From Flavobacterium xueshanense (GTDB lineage Bacteria > Bacteroidota > Bacteroidia > Flavobacteriales > Flavobacteriaceae), in assembly GCF_900112975.1 (NCBI RefSeq), contig NZ_FONQ01000009.1, positions 1-64,000 of the forward strand: 64,000 bases of DNA, written 5' to 3'. Under the pieces are notes generated by a model. The model made no database searches, had not been told where the DNA came from, and was given only the letters and a program-made list of their open reading frames with translations. Of this stretch, positions 7,985-15,494 are shown one piece after another. How positions within the stretch are numbered: the first letter of the stretch is position 1; each line of letters begins with the position of its first letter. The translations under genes were made by a program, and so were the position numbers.

Positions 7985-8013
7985 GTAGAGACGTTGCACT
8001 GCAACGTCTCTAC
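7985..8013. repeat. GTAGAGACGTTGCA palindrome, second copy
   Basis: GTAGAGACGTTGCA-C-TGCAACGTCTCTAC, a perfect 14-bp inverted repeat. The trpG stop codon (TAG, minus strand, 8012-8010) lies in it. It is the same element as 4851-4879. Confidence 0.92.
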
Positions 8014-8576
8014 GATTTCACCCAATTCTCTAATATTTTTTTCCCATTTGGAGTCAACACACTTTCCGGATGAAATTGTACACCGCGCACATCGTATGTT
8101 TTGTGACGCAACGACATCACTTGTCCGTTTTCGTCGAATGAAGTTGCTTCCAGAATATCAGGTAAATTGGTGTCAACTACCCAAGAATGATAGCGTCCTA
8201 CTTCAAATTCATTTCCTAATCCTTCGAATAAAAGCTCGTCATCAACCACAGTTTTTACCATTGTTGCTACACCATGATACACTTTATCTAAGTTAGAAAG
8301 TGTTCCGCCGTAAACTTCGCCAATTGCTTGTTGACCCAAACAAACACCAAAAATACTCTTGATTGGTCCGTATTTCCGAATCACTTCTTTCAATAATCCT
8401 GCTTCATCCGGGATGCCTGGTCCTGGAGAAAGAAGAATTTTATCGAAAACTGCAATTTCGTCAATATCAAATTCATCGTTTCTGTAAACGGTTACTTCAC
8501 AATCTAAATCTTCCAGATAATGCACTAAATTATAAGTGAAACTATCGTAATTGTCTATGACTAGTATTTTTTTCAT
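8010..8576 (-). CDS. trpG: Anthranilate synthase glutamine amidotransferase subunit
   Basis: A 188-residue class I glutamine amidotransferase that releases ammonia from glutamine for TrpE. The nucleophile is C79 in FGVCLGQQAIGE, and the His/Glu pair is H169/E171 in GVQFHPESVL. The oxyanion strand LLSPGPGIPDEAG is present. It could also serve folate synthesis as PabA, as in many bacteria, but its place right after trpE argues for tryptophan. Its stop codon is supplied by the palindrome at 7985-8013, and a GC-rich repeat fills the gap to trpE. Confidence 0.97.
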   Translation of the reverse strand: MKKILVIDNYDSFTYNLVHYLEDLDCEVTVYRNDEFDIDEIAVFDKILLSPGPGIPDEAGLLKEVIRKYGPIKSIFGVCLGQQAIGEVYGGTLSNLDKVYHGVATMVKTVVDDELLFEGLGNEFEVGRYHSWVVDTNLPDILEATSFDENGQVMSLRHKTYDVRGVQFHPESVLTPNGKKILENWVKS

Positions 8577-8580
8577 GTTC

Positions 8581-8720
8581 CTCCCCCAACCCCTCCGAAG
8601 GAGGGGAGCACCTATTGGGGTAAATAGGTTTTTTAATTGTTATTTTTAGTTACAACTTCATAAGTTGCTTATTTTTTAGATTTGGCTCCCTTCCCTTTGG
8701 GGAGGGTCGGGGAGGGGATT
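8581..8720. repeat. GC-rich inverted element between trpE and trpG
   Basis: Two copies of the same GC-rich repeat face each other: one at 8581-8609 (minus strand GCTCCCCTCCTTCGGAGGGG) and one at 8684-8720 (plus strand GGCTCCCTTCCCTTTGGGGA). The element fills the whole 143-bp spacer and touches the trpE stop codon. The second arm is the sequence also found in the trpF start. Confidence 0.85.
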
Positions 8721-10120
8721 TATATAGTTTCCGCTAAATCCAAAGCCGCATTCAATGCTCTCAATTTATTGTATACTTCCTGCATTTCACTTTCTTCATC
8801 GGAATTAGCTACAATGCCTGCTCCAGCTTGCGAATGTAACTGGTGATTTTTGCTTAGGAAAGTCCGAATCATAATCGCGTGATTAAAATTACCCTCAAAA
8901 TCCATAAAACCGATGGCGCCGCCATAAAAATTTCTATTGGTTTTTTCATAGTCCTCAATCAGTTGCATCGCTCTGTGTTTTGGCGCACCGCTTAATGTTC
9001 CTGCGGGAAAAGTATCGGCTACAACCTGCATCGTAGAAGCTTTTTCATGTAAATGTCCCGTTACTTTTGAAACCAAGTGTATTACGTGCGAAAAGAACTG
9101 TACTTCTCTGTATTTTTCTACATTTACATTATGGCCGTTTCTACTCAAATCATTTCGGGCTAAATCCACTAACATCACATGTTCACTATTTTCTTTTTTG
9201 TCTTCGGATAATTGTTTGGCAAGAACGGCATCTTTTTCGTCATCACCCGTTCTTTTAAAAGTTCCTGCGATTGGGTGAATTTCAGCTTTACGGTCTTTTA
9301 CAATAATTTGGGCTTCGGGTGAAGAACCAAATATTTTGAAATCGCCATAATCAAAAAAGAATAAGTAAGGCGAAGGATTAATGCTTCTCAACGCTCTGTA
9401 AACATTGAATTCATCGCCTTTGAAACCTTGTGTAAATCTTCTGGATAAAACCAATTGGAATACATCACCTCTAAAACAATGTTTTTTGGCCAAAACCACA
9501 TTATGCTTGAATTCTTCGTCAGTTAGATTGGAAAATCCTTCTCCTTCTTTGGAAAATTTATAAGAAGCAATATTTCGAGATTGTAATAATTGTTCGATTT
9601 CTGAAATGTTGTTTCTTCCGTCTAAACTGTGACAGAAAATATAGGCTTCATTTTTGAAATGATTGATAGCAATTATATTTTGGTATACAGCATAGTACAC
9701 ATCCGGAATGGTATTACTATTTTCTTTTTTGGCAATATTCACTTTTTCAAAATACCGAACAGCATCATACGAAATATATCCAAAAAGTCCATTGTTGATG
9801 AATTTAAAATTGTTTTTCTCCGATTTAAACTGACTCGAAAATTCTTGAATCACTTCAGGAATATCGGTACTGGCATCAATATTTATTTTCTCAACACTTC
9901 CATCGGGAAAAGTCTTGTAAATGATTTCATTTTCTATTTTGATGGAAGCAATCGGATTGCAACAGATGTAGGAGAAACTATTGTCATTGCCATGATAATC
10001 GCTGCTTTCCAGCAGAAGACTATTTGGAAATTTATCCCGAATTTTAAAATACACACTCACAGGAGTTATCGTATCAGCTAAGATTTGTTTGTAATTCGTA
10101 TTTAAGGTAAATGATTTCAA
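8720..10120 (-). CDS. trpE: Anthranilate synthase component I
   Basis: A 466-residue chorismate-binding enzyme that makes anthranilate from chorismate with ammonia from TrpG. The feedback site LLES is at 36-39, so inhibition by tryptophan is expected. The catalytic domain carries FQLVLSRRF, IFGSSPEAQI, HPIAGTFKRTGDD, DLARNDLSRNG, TFPAGTLSGAPKHRAMQLI and GGAIGFMDF in the usual order. The start is a TTG at 10120: a TAG lies two codons upstream in frame and there is no ATG nearby, so this weak start is well supported. It is the first structural gene of the operon, 109 bp after the leader peptide and behind the attenuator. Confidence 0.97.
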   Translation of the reverse strand: MKSFTLNTNYKQILADTITPVSVYFKIRDKFPNSLLLESSDYHGNDNSFSYICCNPIASIKIENEIIYKTFPDGSVEKINIDASTDIPEVIQEFSSQFKSEKNNFKFINNGLFGYISYDAVRYFEKVNIAKKENSNTIPDVYYAVYQNIIAINHFKNEAYIFCHSLDGRNNISEIEQLLQSRNIASYKFSKEGEGFSNLTDEEFKHNVVLAKKHCFRGDVFQLVLSRRFTQGFKGDEFNVYRALRSINPSPYLFFFDYGDFKIFGSSPEAQIIVKDRKAEIHPIAGTFKRTGDDEKDAVLAKQLSEDKKENSEHVMLVDLARNDLSRNGHNVNVEKYREVQFFSHVIHLVSKVTGHLHEKASTMQVVADTFPAGTLSGAPKHRAMQLIEDYEKTNRNFYGGAIGFMDFEGNFNHAIMIRTFLSKNHQLHSQAGAGIVANSDEESEMQEVYNKLRALNAALDLAETI

Positions 10121-10162
10121 TTTCTATGTTTTTTATGTTGTGTGTTAAGGTAAAATGGGAAC

Positions 10163-10193
10163 AAAAAAAAGGCCTGTCGTGATGACAAGCCTT
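10163..10193 (-). terminator. trp attenuator with alternative antiterminator pairing
   Basis: On the minus strand AAGGCTTGTC pairs with GACAGGCCTT (one G-T pair) and is followed by eight Ts. Inside it, TCACGAC (10182-10176) is also perfectly complementary to GTCGTGA (10236-10230), which spans the end of the leader peptide. The two pairings exclude each other, as in classical attenuation: ribosomes stalled at the Trp codons would favour one, ribosomes reaching the stop codon the other. Confidence 0.85.
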
Positions 10194-10229
10194 TTATATT
10201 TATAGTTAATAATACTATAGGAGCTTAGT

Positions 10230-10286
10230 TCACGACGTCTGACGTAAATTGTTCCACCACCAAGTATTGTTTATAATTGTTTTCAT
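10230..10286 (-). CDS. trpL: trp operon leader peptide
   Basis: A short frame, ATG at 10286 to TGA at 10230, coding MKTIINNTWWWNNLRQTS. Three consecutive Trp codons (10262-10254) lie in the middle. It starts 18 bp after the -7 box and is followed about 37 bp later by a terminator hairpin whose 5' arm region can pair with the stop codon region of this frame. These three features together are the standard picture of ribosome-mediated attenuation: when charged Trp-tRNA is scarce, ribosomes stall on the Trp codons and transcription continues into trpE. It is too short to be found by length alone; the call rests on codon content and position. Confidence 0.92.
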   Translation of the reverse strand: MKTIINNTWWWNNLRQTS

Positions 10287-10303
10287 GTTTTATTTTATTA
10301 TGG

Positions 10304-10334
10304 CAAATATAGAAATGAAATTCGATTATTCAAA
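10304..10334 (-). promoter_or_regulatory. trp operon promoter
   Basis: Minus strand TTTG (10334-10331), 19 bp, then TATATTTG (10311-10304). This is an exact match to the Bacteroidota TTTG-N19-TAnnTTTG consensus. The leader peptide starts 18 bp downstream of the -7 box. Confidence 0.85.
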
Positions 10335-10403
10335 AATATAATTAGTTAAAAAATTTAAAAATGGAAGATTTTTTGTTAAATAAATATTTCCATCTGAAAA
10401 CCT

Positions 10404-10448
10404 ATAAATACTAGCGCCAACAATTTCTTGTTGGGGCTGGTATTTATA
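10404..10448 (-). terminator. Terminator after yceI
   Basis: TATAAATAC-AGC-CCAACAA pairs with TTGTTGG-GCT-GTATTTATA around a TTTC loop, with two mismatches. It lies just after the YceI stop codon and upstream of the trp promoter. Confidence 0.7.
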
Positions 10449-10461
10449 TTCTAGAATCAAA

Positions 10462-11031
10462 TTAGAATTTCAAAGCTACTGCTAAATTGAAATCGTCATT
10501 GATAGCTTTGTCTCCTAAGCTGTCGAAGAAACTTCCGGAACCATATTTAATATCGTATTTTGTTCTGTCAATTTTCACATTGGTAGTAGCTGTATTTGCA
10601 GTTGTAACAAGATCGAAAGTTACTGGTTTAGTAATTCCTTTGATTGTTAAATCACTAGTTACAGTATATAAATTTTTAGCTTTAGTAACTATTTTTTTGA
10701 AAACTAAAGTTGCAGTACCAAATTTATCTGTTCCAAAAAAATCATCAGCTCTCAAGTGGCCTTCTAGTTTTTCTTTACCTTGACCTGCTTTCAAATCAGT
10801 AACTACGATTGAATTCATGTCCACATTAAATGTACCACCCACTAATTTTTTTCCTTTGAAAACTAAAGCACCATCTTTAAGATTGATAGTTCCTTCATGT
10901 GCACCAGTTACTTTTTTTCCAACCCAGTTTATAGTACTTGCTGAAGTTTTAATTTTTTTAGTTTGAGCGGTTACTGACATAGCAGATAGAACTACTACTA
11001 ATGCTAATGTGATTGATTTTAAATTTTTCAT
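10462..11031 (-). CDS. YceI-family periplasmic lipid-binding protein
   Basis: A 189-residue protein with a signal peptide (KSITLALVVVLSAMSVTAQ, cleaved near residue 22). The mature part has the YceI beta-barrel pattern: INWVGKKVTGAHEGTINLK, GTFNVDMNSI, LRADDFFGTDKFGTATLVFK and DLTIKGITKPVTFD. Members bind polyprenoid or similar amphiphiles in the periplasm; the ligand here is unknown. It lies 28 bp after a nitroreductase gene and is probably the third gene of the marR operon, so it is likely induced by the same signal. A hairpin at 10404-10448 ends the unit. Confidence 0.93.
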   Translation of the reverse strand: MKNLKSITLALVVVLSAMSVTAQTKKIKTSASTINWVGKKVTGAHEGTINLKDGALVFKGKKLVGGTFNVDMNSIVVTDLKAGQGKEKLEGHLRADDFFGTDKFGTATLVFKKIVTKAKNLYTVTSDLTIKGITKPVTFDLVTTANTATTNVKIDRTKYDIKYGSGSFFDSLGDKAINDDFNLAVALKF

Positions 11032-11059
11032 TTGTTTGAGTGTTAAATTGGATTACTAA

Positions 11060-11692
11060 TTATAGTGTGATAAATAATTCTTCGTTTGATTTTCTAACTT
11101 TTTTGTAATGTTGGGTTGCGTCCTCATCGTGTCTGTAACCTAGAGTTGCAAGTAAAGTAGCGTTCAATCCTAATTTGTCAAGTCCTAAAATTTCATTAAC
11201 CTGAGCAGGAACAAAACCTTCCATTGGAGTAGTATCTATTTTAAGTTCAGCTGCCACGTTTAATAAGTTTCCTAAGGCTAAGTAAGTTTGTTTTGCTGAC
11301 CAGATGTTTCTTGTTTCTTCAGAAAGATTTACAATGTTAGATTTCATATATTCCACGTATCCTTGAATACTTTCTAAAGGAATTCCTCTTGTTTCACTCA
11401 TGTTTTTTGAGAAGTTTACAATTCCTTCTTCACCAAAATTCATTTCATTAGCAAAAACAATTAAGTGAGAAGCATCTACTACTTGGGCTTGACCATACGC
11501 AGCAACTTGCAGTTGCGCTCTTAATTCAGGATTTTCAACAATAATTATTTTGTAAGGTTGTAATCCATAGGACGAAGTACTCAAGCGAATCGCTTCTTTT
11601 AACGTGTTTAAATCTTCAGTTGTTATTTTTTTTGTTGCATCGAATTTTTTCGTTGCGTATCTCCAATTTTGATTTTCTAAAAAAGTATTCAT
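11060..11692 (-). CDS. NAD(P)H nitroreductase, NfsB-like
   Basis: A 210-residue flavin enzyme of the nitroreductase fold. The N-terminus NWRYATKKFDATKKITTEDL contains the FMN-phosphate-binding RYATKKFD motif. LRLSTSSYGLQPYKIIIVEN-type sequence and the later FVPAQVNEILGL and LLATLGYR stretch form the rest of the FMN site. Such enzymes reduce nitroaromatics or quinones with NAD(P)H in the cytoplasm. It starts 14 bp after marR and is followed by yceI; the marR operator controls the group, which suggests induction by quinones, phenolic or nitro compounds. The true substrate is unknown. Confidence 0.93.
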   Translation of the reverse strand: MNTFLENQNWRYATKKFDATKKITTEDLNTLKEAIRLSTSSYGLQPYKIIIVENPELRAQLQVAAYGQAQVVDASHLIVFANEMNFGEEGIVNFSKNMSETRGIPLESIQGYVEYMKSNIVNLSEETRNIWSAKQTYLALGNLLNVAAELKIDTTPMEGFVPAQVNEILGLDKLGLNATLLATLGYRHDEDATQHYKKVRKSNEELFITL

Positions 11693-11706
11693 ATTGTATT
11701 GACTGT

Positions 11707-12162
11707 TTATTGGTTTCTGTATTTTTCTAATAATTGATTTAGTTGAACAATTTCTTCAGAACTTAAATTCTTTGAAAAAAATTCTTCGTGAGCAATCACT
11801 TTCGGATCTAATTCCTTCAGAATGTCCAATCCTTTTTGAGTAATTAGCACTTCTATTTTCCGTCTGTTTTCAGGACATACTTTTCTAGTGACTAAATCTT
11901 TTAGCAGTAATTTATCAACTAATCTAGTGGTATTACTCGTTTTGGCTACCATTCGTTCTTGAATAACACACATGTTCGCAGGATTTCCTTTTTGGCCTCT
12001 TAATATTCGGAGTACATTGTATTGCTCTCCAGAGATTTCATAAGGTTTTAATATTTCACTAAAATTTTCTGTTATTACATTTTGTGTATATAAAACATTC
12101 AGAATAATTTTTTTTGAATTATTCATTGGAACAGTCGATTTTAAAACTTCTTCAATTTTCAT
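11707..12162 (-). CDS. MarR-family transcriptional regulator
   Basis: A 151-residue winged-helix repressor. The central domain reads ISGEQYNVLRILRGQKGNPA, then the recognition helix region MVAKTSNTTRLVDKLLLKDL, then a wing VTRKVCPENRRKIEVLITQKG. The ATG start at 12162 lies next to a second operator-like half site. It is the first gene of an operon with a nitroreductase and a YceI protein. Two copies of ATTTGTATATA-type sequence upstream, one a perfect 16-bp palindrome over the -33 box, point to autorepression. The single Cys in the wing (VCPENR) could be a redox switch; that is inference. Confidence 0.93.
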   Translation of the reverse strand: MKIEEVLKSTVPMNNSKKIILNVLYTQNVITENFSEILKPYEISGEQYNVLRILRGQKGNPANMCVIQERMVAKTSNTTRLVDKLLLKDLVTRKVCPENRRKIEVLITQKGLDILKELDPKVIAHEEFFSKNLSSEEIVQLNQLLEKYRNQ

Positions 12163-12223
12163 ATTTGTATATATGTAATTTGTTGGTACAAATGTAACAC
12201 ATTTTATATTTGTATATACAAAT
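12163..12223 (-). promoter_or_regulatory. marR promoter with two MarR operators
   Basis: ATTTGTATATACAAAT at 12208-12223 is a perfect 16-bp palindrome. A related imperfect site, ATTTGTATATATGTAATT, lies at 12163-12180 directly against the start codon. The -7 box TACATTTG is at 12196-12189 (minus strand), and a TTTG within the palindrome (12222-12219) is 22 bp upstream of it. A repressor on the palindrome would cover the -33 box. Confidence 0.8.
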
Positions 12224-12660
12224 GATAATTAATTTTTTGTTAATTTTTTTAAATCACTCTTTATTAAGAATTATAATCATTGTAAATCAGCAACATAAAT
12301 TAGTTGTCGTAGTTGGTTTCAAAAAATTAAATTGTTTTCTCCTAGTTCATATTCAAAATACATACCACAATTATTTTTTGATCATCTATGAAAACGGGAA
12401 GAGGCAGGGAGATCAATTTTTGACCAATTATCTTTCTTTTAGAATTAAAGTTGGTTATAGTCTTTGGATTAAAATTTATTTTGAAATAAACACTGAATTG
12501 TAACTCCTGATTTTCAAAATAATTTTTTAATTGTATGTAATGCAATGATTTGTAATTTGTTAATTTAATAAAATTGCAAATTTTACTTGGAATTGTGTAA
12601 ACGAATCATTGTTTAAAAGTGTAAATTTATAAGAATTAAAAACTTTAAAAAACTATTGAA
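12224..12660. other. Intergenic region, marR to katE
   Basis: About 440 bp of AT-rich sequence between divergent genes. I see no convincing gene, no clear TAnnTTTG box for katE and no strong palindrome. Overlapping short open frames on both strands have no protein-like composition. Confidence 0.6.
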
Positions 12661-14814
12661 ATGAAAAACGTAAAAAAACATGCGCAGGATTCTGAAAATA
12701 GGAAACAACAGGATTTAAAAGTCAATAAATCCGATGCTACTGATCAGATGATGACCACAGATCAAGGACTTAAAATTAATGATGATACTAATTCCCTTAA
12801 AGCGGGAGAACGCGGACCTTCGTTACTGGAAGATTTTATCTTAAGAGAAAAAATAACCCATTTTGATCATGAAAGAATTCCGGAAAGAATTGTGCATGCA
12901 AGAGGTTCAGCTGCGCATGGTTATTTTCAGGTTTATGAGTCTATGGAGAAATATACTAAAGCGGGATTTCTTCAGGATCCTGGCCTTAAAACGCCCGTTT
13001 TCACCCGTTTTTCCACTGTTGCAGGATCAAGAGGTTCGACGGATTTAGCACGTGATATCAGAGGATTTGCAGTTAAATTTTACACAGAGCAAGGCAATTA
13101 TGATCTAGTTGGAAATAATGTGCCGGTGTTTTTTATTCAAGATGCCATAAAATTCCCGGATTTAATTCATGCTGTAAAACCGGAACCGAATAATGAAATG
13201 CCACAAGCGGCTTCTGCTCACGATACTTTTTGGGATTTTATTTCCCTAATGCCAGAAACCATGCATACTATTATGTGGGTAATGTCAGACCGCGCAATCC
13301 CAAGAAGTTTGCGAATGATGGAAGGTTTTGGTGTGCATACTTTTCGTTTTATAAATGCCAAAAATGAATCGCATTTTGTGAAATTCCATTGGAAACCAAA
13401 ATTAGGAACCCATGCCGTAGTTTGGGATGAAGCCCAAAAAATATCTGGAAAAAATTCCGATTTTCATCGTCAGGATTTATGGGAAGCCATCGAAAATGGG
13501 AATTTTCCGGAATGGGAATTAGGCGTTCAGATTATTCCTGAAGCCGATGAACACAAATTCGAATTTGATTTATTAGACCCAACTAAGATAGTTCCTGAAG
13601 AATTAGTTCCGGTTACCATAATTGGAAAAATGGTTCTGAATCGTAATCCTGATAATTTTTTCGCTGAAACGGAGCAAGTCGCTTTTCATCCAGGTCATAT
13701 TGTACCTGGAATCGATTTTACAAACGATCCTTTATTACAAGGCCGTTTATTTTCTTATACCGATACCCAATTATCACGTTTAGGAAGCCCTAATTTTCAT
13801 GAAATTCCTATCAATAGAACTATTGCACCTATGTTCAATAATCAGCGTGATGGTCACATGCGTCAGGAAATTAATGTAGGTCGGGGTAGCTATCACCCCA
13901 ATTCTCTTGGTGGAGGTTGTCCTTTTCAGGCAAAAATTGATGAAGGTGGTTTTACAAGTTTCAACGAAAGGATTGATGCTCACAAAGTACGGGACCGCAG
14001 CGAGAGTTTTTCGGATCATTTTAGCCAGGCAACCTTGTTCTTTAATAGCCAAACGCAAGTTGAAAAAAATCATATCATAAAAGCATTGCGTTTTGAACTG
14101 GGCAAATTAGAAACCATTGCCATAAAAACTCGAATGTTAGGTTTATTATCGCAAATTGATAAAACATTAGCTGATAAAGTTGCCCAGGGCTTAGGACTTA
14201 AAGTTCCTAGCAGCCCAGAAAAACCAATAAATCATGGTGTTGGAGCGAATGCTGACAAACAAAAATATGAACCAAAAAAAGTTACCCAAAGTGTGAAATC
14301 ATCGGATGCGTTGAGTATGATTAAAAACAAAACATTGTCTAAAACAATTGCGACAAGACAAGTGGCATTTTTATGCTCAGAAGGAGTTCATCAAGCATCG
14401 ATTAATGCCATGAAAACCGCATTAGAAAAAGCGGGCGCTACTGCAAAAGTTATAGCACCGCATTTAGGGACTATAAAAACTAGCGAAGGGAATGAACTTG
14501 CGGTTGATCAGAGTTTCCTAATTGCCGCTTCTGTTTTATTTGATGCTGTATATATTCCCGGCGGAAAAAATGCTGGTTTTTTAAATTCCAATGCTGAAGC
14601 TATCGAATTTATCAATGAAGCTTACAAGCATTGTAAAGTCATAGGTGCTGATGAATTTGAAATATTGGCTAAAACTCATATCTATGATAAAGAAGATAAA
14701 AATGAAGAAGAAGGAATTATTATTAATTCAAAAACTAACGATAAAAATTTTACAAAAGAATTTATAGATGCTATGGGAAATCACCGTTTCTGGAACCGTG
14801 AAGCAGAACTATAA
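12661..14814 (+). CDS. katE: Large-subunit haem catalase (HPII type)
   Basis: A 717-residue clade 2 catalase that breaks down hydrogen peroxide. The distal His is H79 in [16 protein letters not shown], the distal Asn lies in [12 protein letters not shown], and the proximal haem Tyr is Y366 in [15 protein letters not shown]. The extra C-terminal flavodoxin/DJ-1-like domain of large catalases is present (about 560-690: [52 protein letters not shown]). The long polar N-terminal arm fits the type. It is a single gene ended by a terminator at 14860-14891. With katG at 40-42 kb the organism carries two unrelated peroxide-removing enzymes here. Confidence 0.97.
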   Translation: MKNVKKHAQDSENRKQQDLKVNKSDATDQMMTTDQGLKINDDTNSLKAGERGPSLLEDFILREKITHFDHERIPERIVHARGSAAHGYFQVYESMEKYTKAGFLQDPGLKTPVFTRFSTVAGSRGSTDLARDIRGFAVKFYTEQGNYDLVGNNVPVFFIQDAIKFPDLIHAVKPEPNNEMPQAASAHDTFWDFISLMPETMHTIMWVMSDRAIPRSLRMMEGFGVHTFRFINAKNESHFVKFHWKPKLGTHAVVWDEAQKISGKNSDFHRQDLWEAIENGNFPEWELGVQIIPEADEHKFEFDLLDPTKIVPEELVPVTIIGKMVLNRNPDNFFAETEQVAFHPGHIVPGIDFTNDPLLQGRLFSYTDTQLSRLGSPNFHEIPINRTIAPMFNNQRDGHMRQEINVGRGSYHPNSLGGGCPFQAKIDEGGFTSFNERIDAHKVRDRSESFSDHFSQATLFFNSQTQVEKNHIIKALRFELGKLETIAIKTRMLGLLSQIDKTLADKVAQGLGLKVPSSPEKPINHGVGANADKQKYEPKKVTQSVKSSDALSMIKNKTLSKTIATRQVAFLCSEGVHQASINAMKTALEKAGATAKVIAPHLGTIKTSEGNELAVDQSFLIAASVLFDAVYIPGGKNAGFLNSNAEAIEFINEAYKHCKVIGADEFEILAKTHIYDKEDKNEEEGIIINSKTNDKNFTKEFIDAMGNHRFWNREAEL

Positions 14815-14859
14815 ATACAGTTTGATATGGTTCCGATTTAAAAGAAATTATTTGTAAAC

Positions 14860-14891
14860 AGAAAAACCGAAATGTAAGTTTCGGTTTTTCT
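14860..14891. terminator. Bidirectional terminator
   Basis: AGAAAAACCGAAA pairs with TTTCGGTTTTTCT around a 6-base loop. It lies between the converging katE and RND-operon genes and has A and T runs on both sides, so it can serve both. Confidence 0.85.
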
Positions 14892-14915
14892 GTATTTTAA
14901 ATTTAAAATGTATTA

Positions 14916-15101
14916 TTAATCTTTTACCCCTAACTTAGTGAGTATTTGTTCCATCAAACACCATTTGGTTATAGAAGACTGTAATAAATTGGCTCCTACA
15001 AAAGCGGTAAACCACAACCAATTTTGGTTGACATAGATTGCCAAAAGTAAACTGATTAATATAAAAGTGCCGGCTACCGCCCTTACAATTCTGTTTTTCA
15101 T
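14916..15101 (-). CDS. DUF2892 (YgaP-like) small membrane protein
   Basis: A 61-residue protein with two membrane helices (VRAVAGTFILISLLLAIYV and LWFTAFVGANLLQSSI). The N-terminal KNRIVRAVAG and the end with KWCLMEQILTKLGV match DUF2892, the membrane part of YgaP-type rhodaneses, which is usually found near sulfur-transfer proteins. One Cys (WC) follows the second helix. It is the last gene of the TolC-HlyD-RND operon, 11 bp after the P-II-like gene. A similar protein is encoded in the MBL-rhodanese operon (34882-35085), which shares the same promoter type. Confidence 0.85.
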   Translation of the reverse strand: MKNRIVRAVAGTFILISLLLAIYVNQNWLWFTAFVGANLLQSSITKWCLMEQILTKLGVKD

Positions 15102-15112
15102 AATTCTTTATT

Positions 15113-15418
15113 TTAATTTGATTTTTCGATATTTAGAACGGCAACATGTATTTTGGATGACGTTTTTAGCTTTTCATTGAATTCAGTAAACAAATCAAAT
15201 AGTATATTTATATTCTCTTTTTTTACGAAAGCATAAAATAATATCGATTCAGTTTCATTTAATTCTGTTGAAAACCAATTGCTTTCAATGGCCTCTTCAG
15301 AAATATCATTAAAGCCTTTAACTTCTTTGTAGGTGAAGGTTTTTACATGGGCTTGTTTCAGCATTTGTTTGATGTCTTTTTCAAATGATATGACTGCGGT
15401 AATAATCAGTAGTTTCAT
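15113..15418 (-). CDS. P-II-like small protein tied to an RND pump
   Basis: A 101-residue cytoplasmic protein. The start MKLLIITAVISFEKDIKQML, then KTFTYKEVKGF and IHVAVLNIEKSN at the end, fit the ferredoxin-like P-II/CutA fold: first strand, helix, then the EVKGF strand found at this place in P-II proteins, where the T-loop follows. The residues of the classical T-loop are absent. Small P-II-like proteins are known next to heavy-metal RND pumps and other transporters, where they are thought to sense a ligand. Here it lies 76 bp after the RND gene and before a DUF2892 gene. The assignment rests on pattern, not on close identity. Confidence 0.6.
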   Translation of the reverse strand: MKLLIITAVISFEKDIKQMLKQAHVKTFTYKEVKGFNDISEEAIESNWFSTELNETESILFYAFVKKENINILFDLFTEFNEKLKTSSKIHVAVLNIEKSN

Positions 15419-15494
15419 GTTTGTTTTTTGTTTAAAATTTTTAAGTTTAAGGTCCCGGTTTTACAACTTTAAACCTTAAACGTTACACTATTTT

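Noticed and set aside
9629..10081. 150-codon open frame on the plus strand opposite trpE
   Set aside because: It lies wholly within trpE in antisense, and its composition (runs of Ile, Phe, His, Asn) is that of a complementary strand, not of a protein family.
12210..12503. 97-codon frame in the marR-katE gap
   Set aside because: Low-complexity Ile/Leu/Asn-rich sequence overlapping the MarR operator; an overlapping frame exists on the other strand too. No sign of selection as protein.
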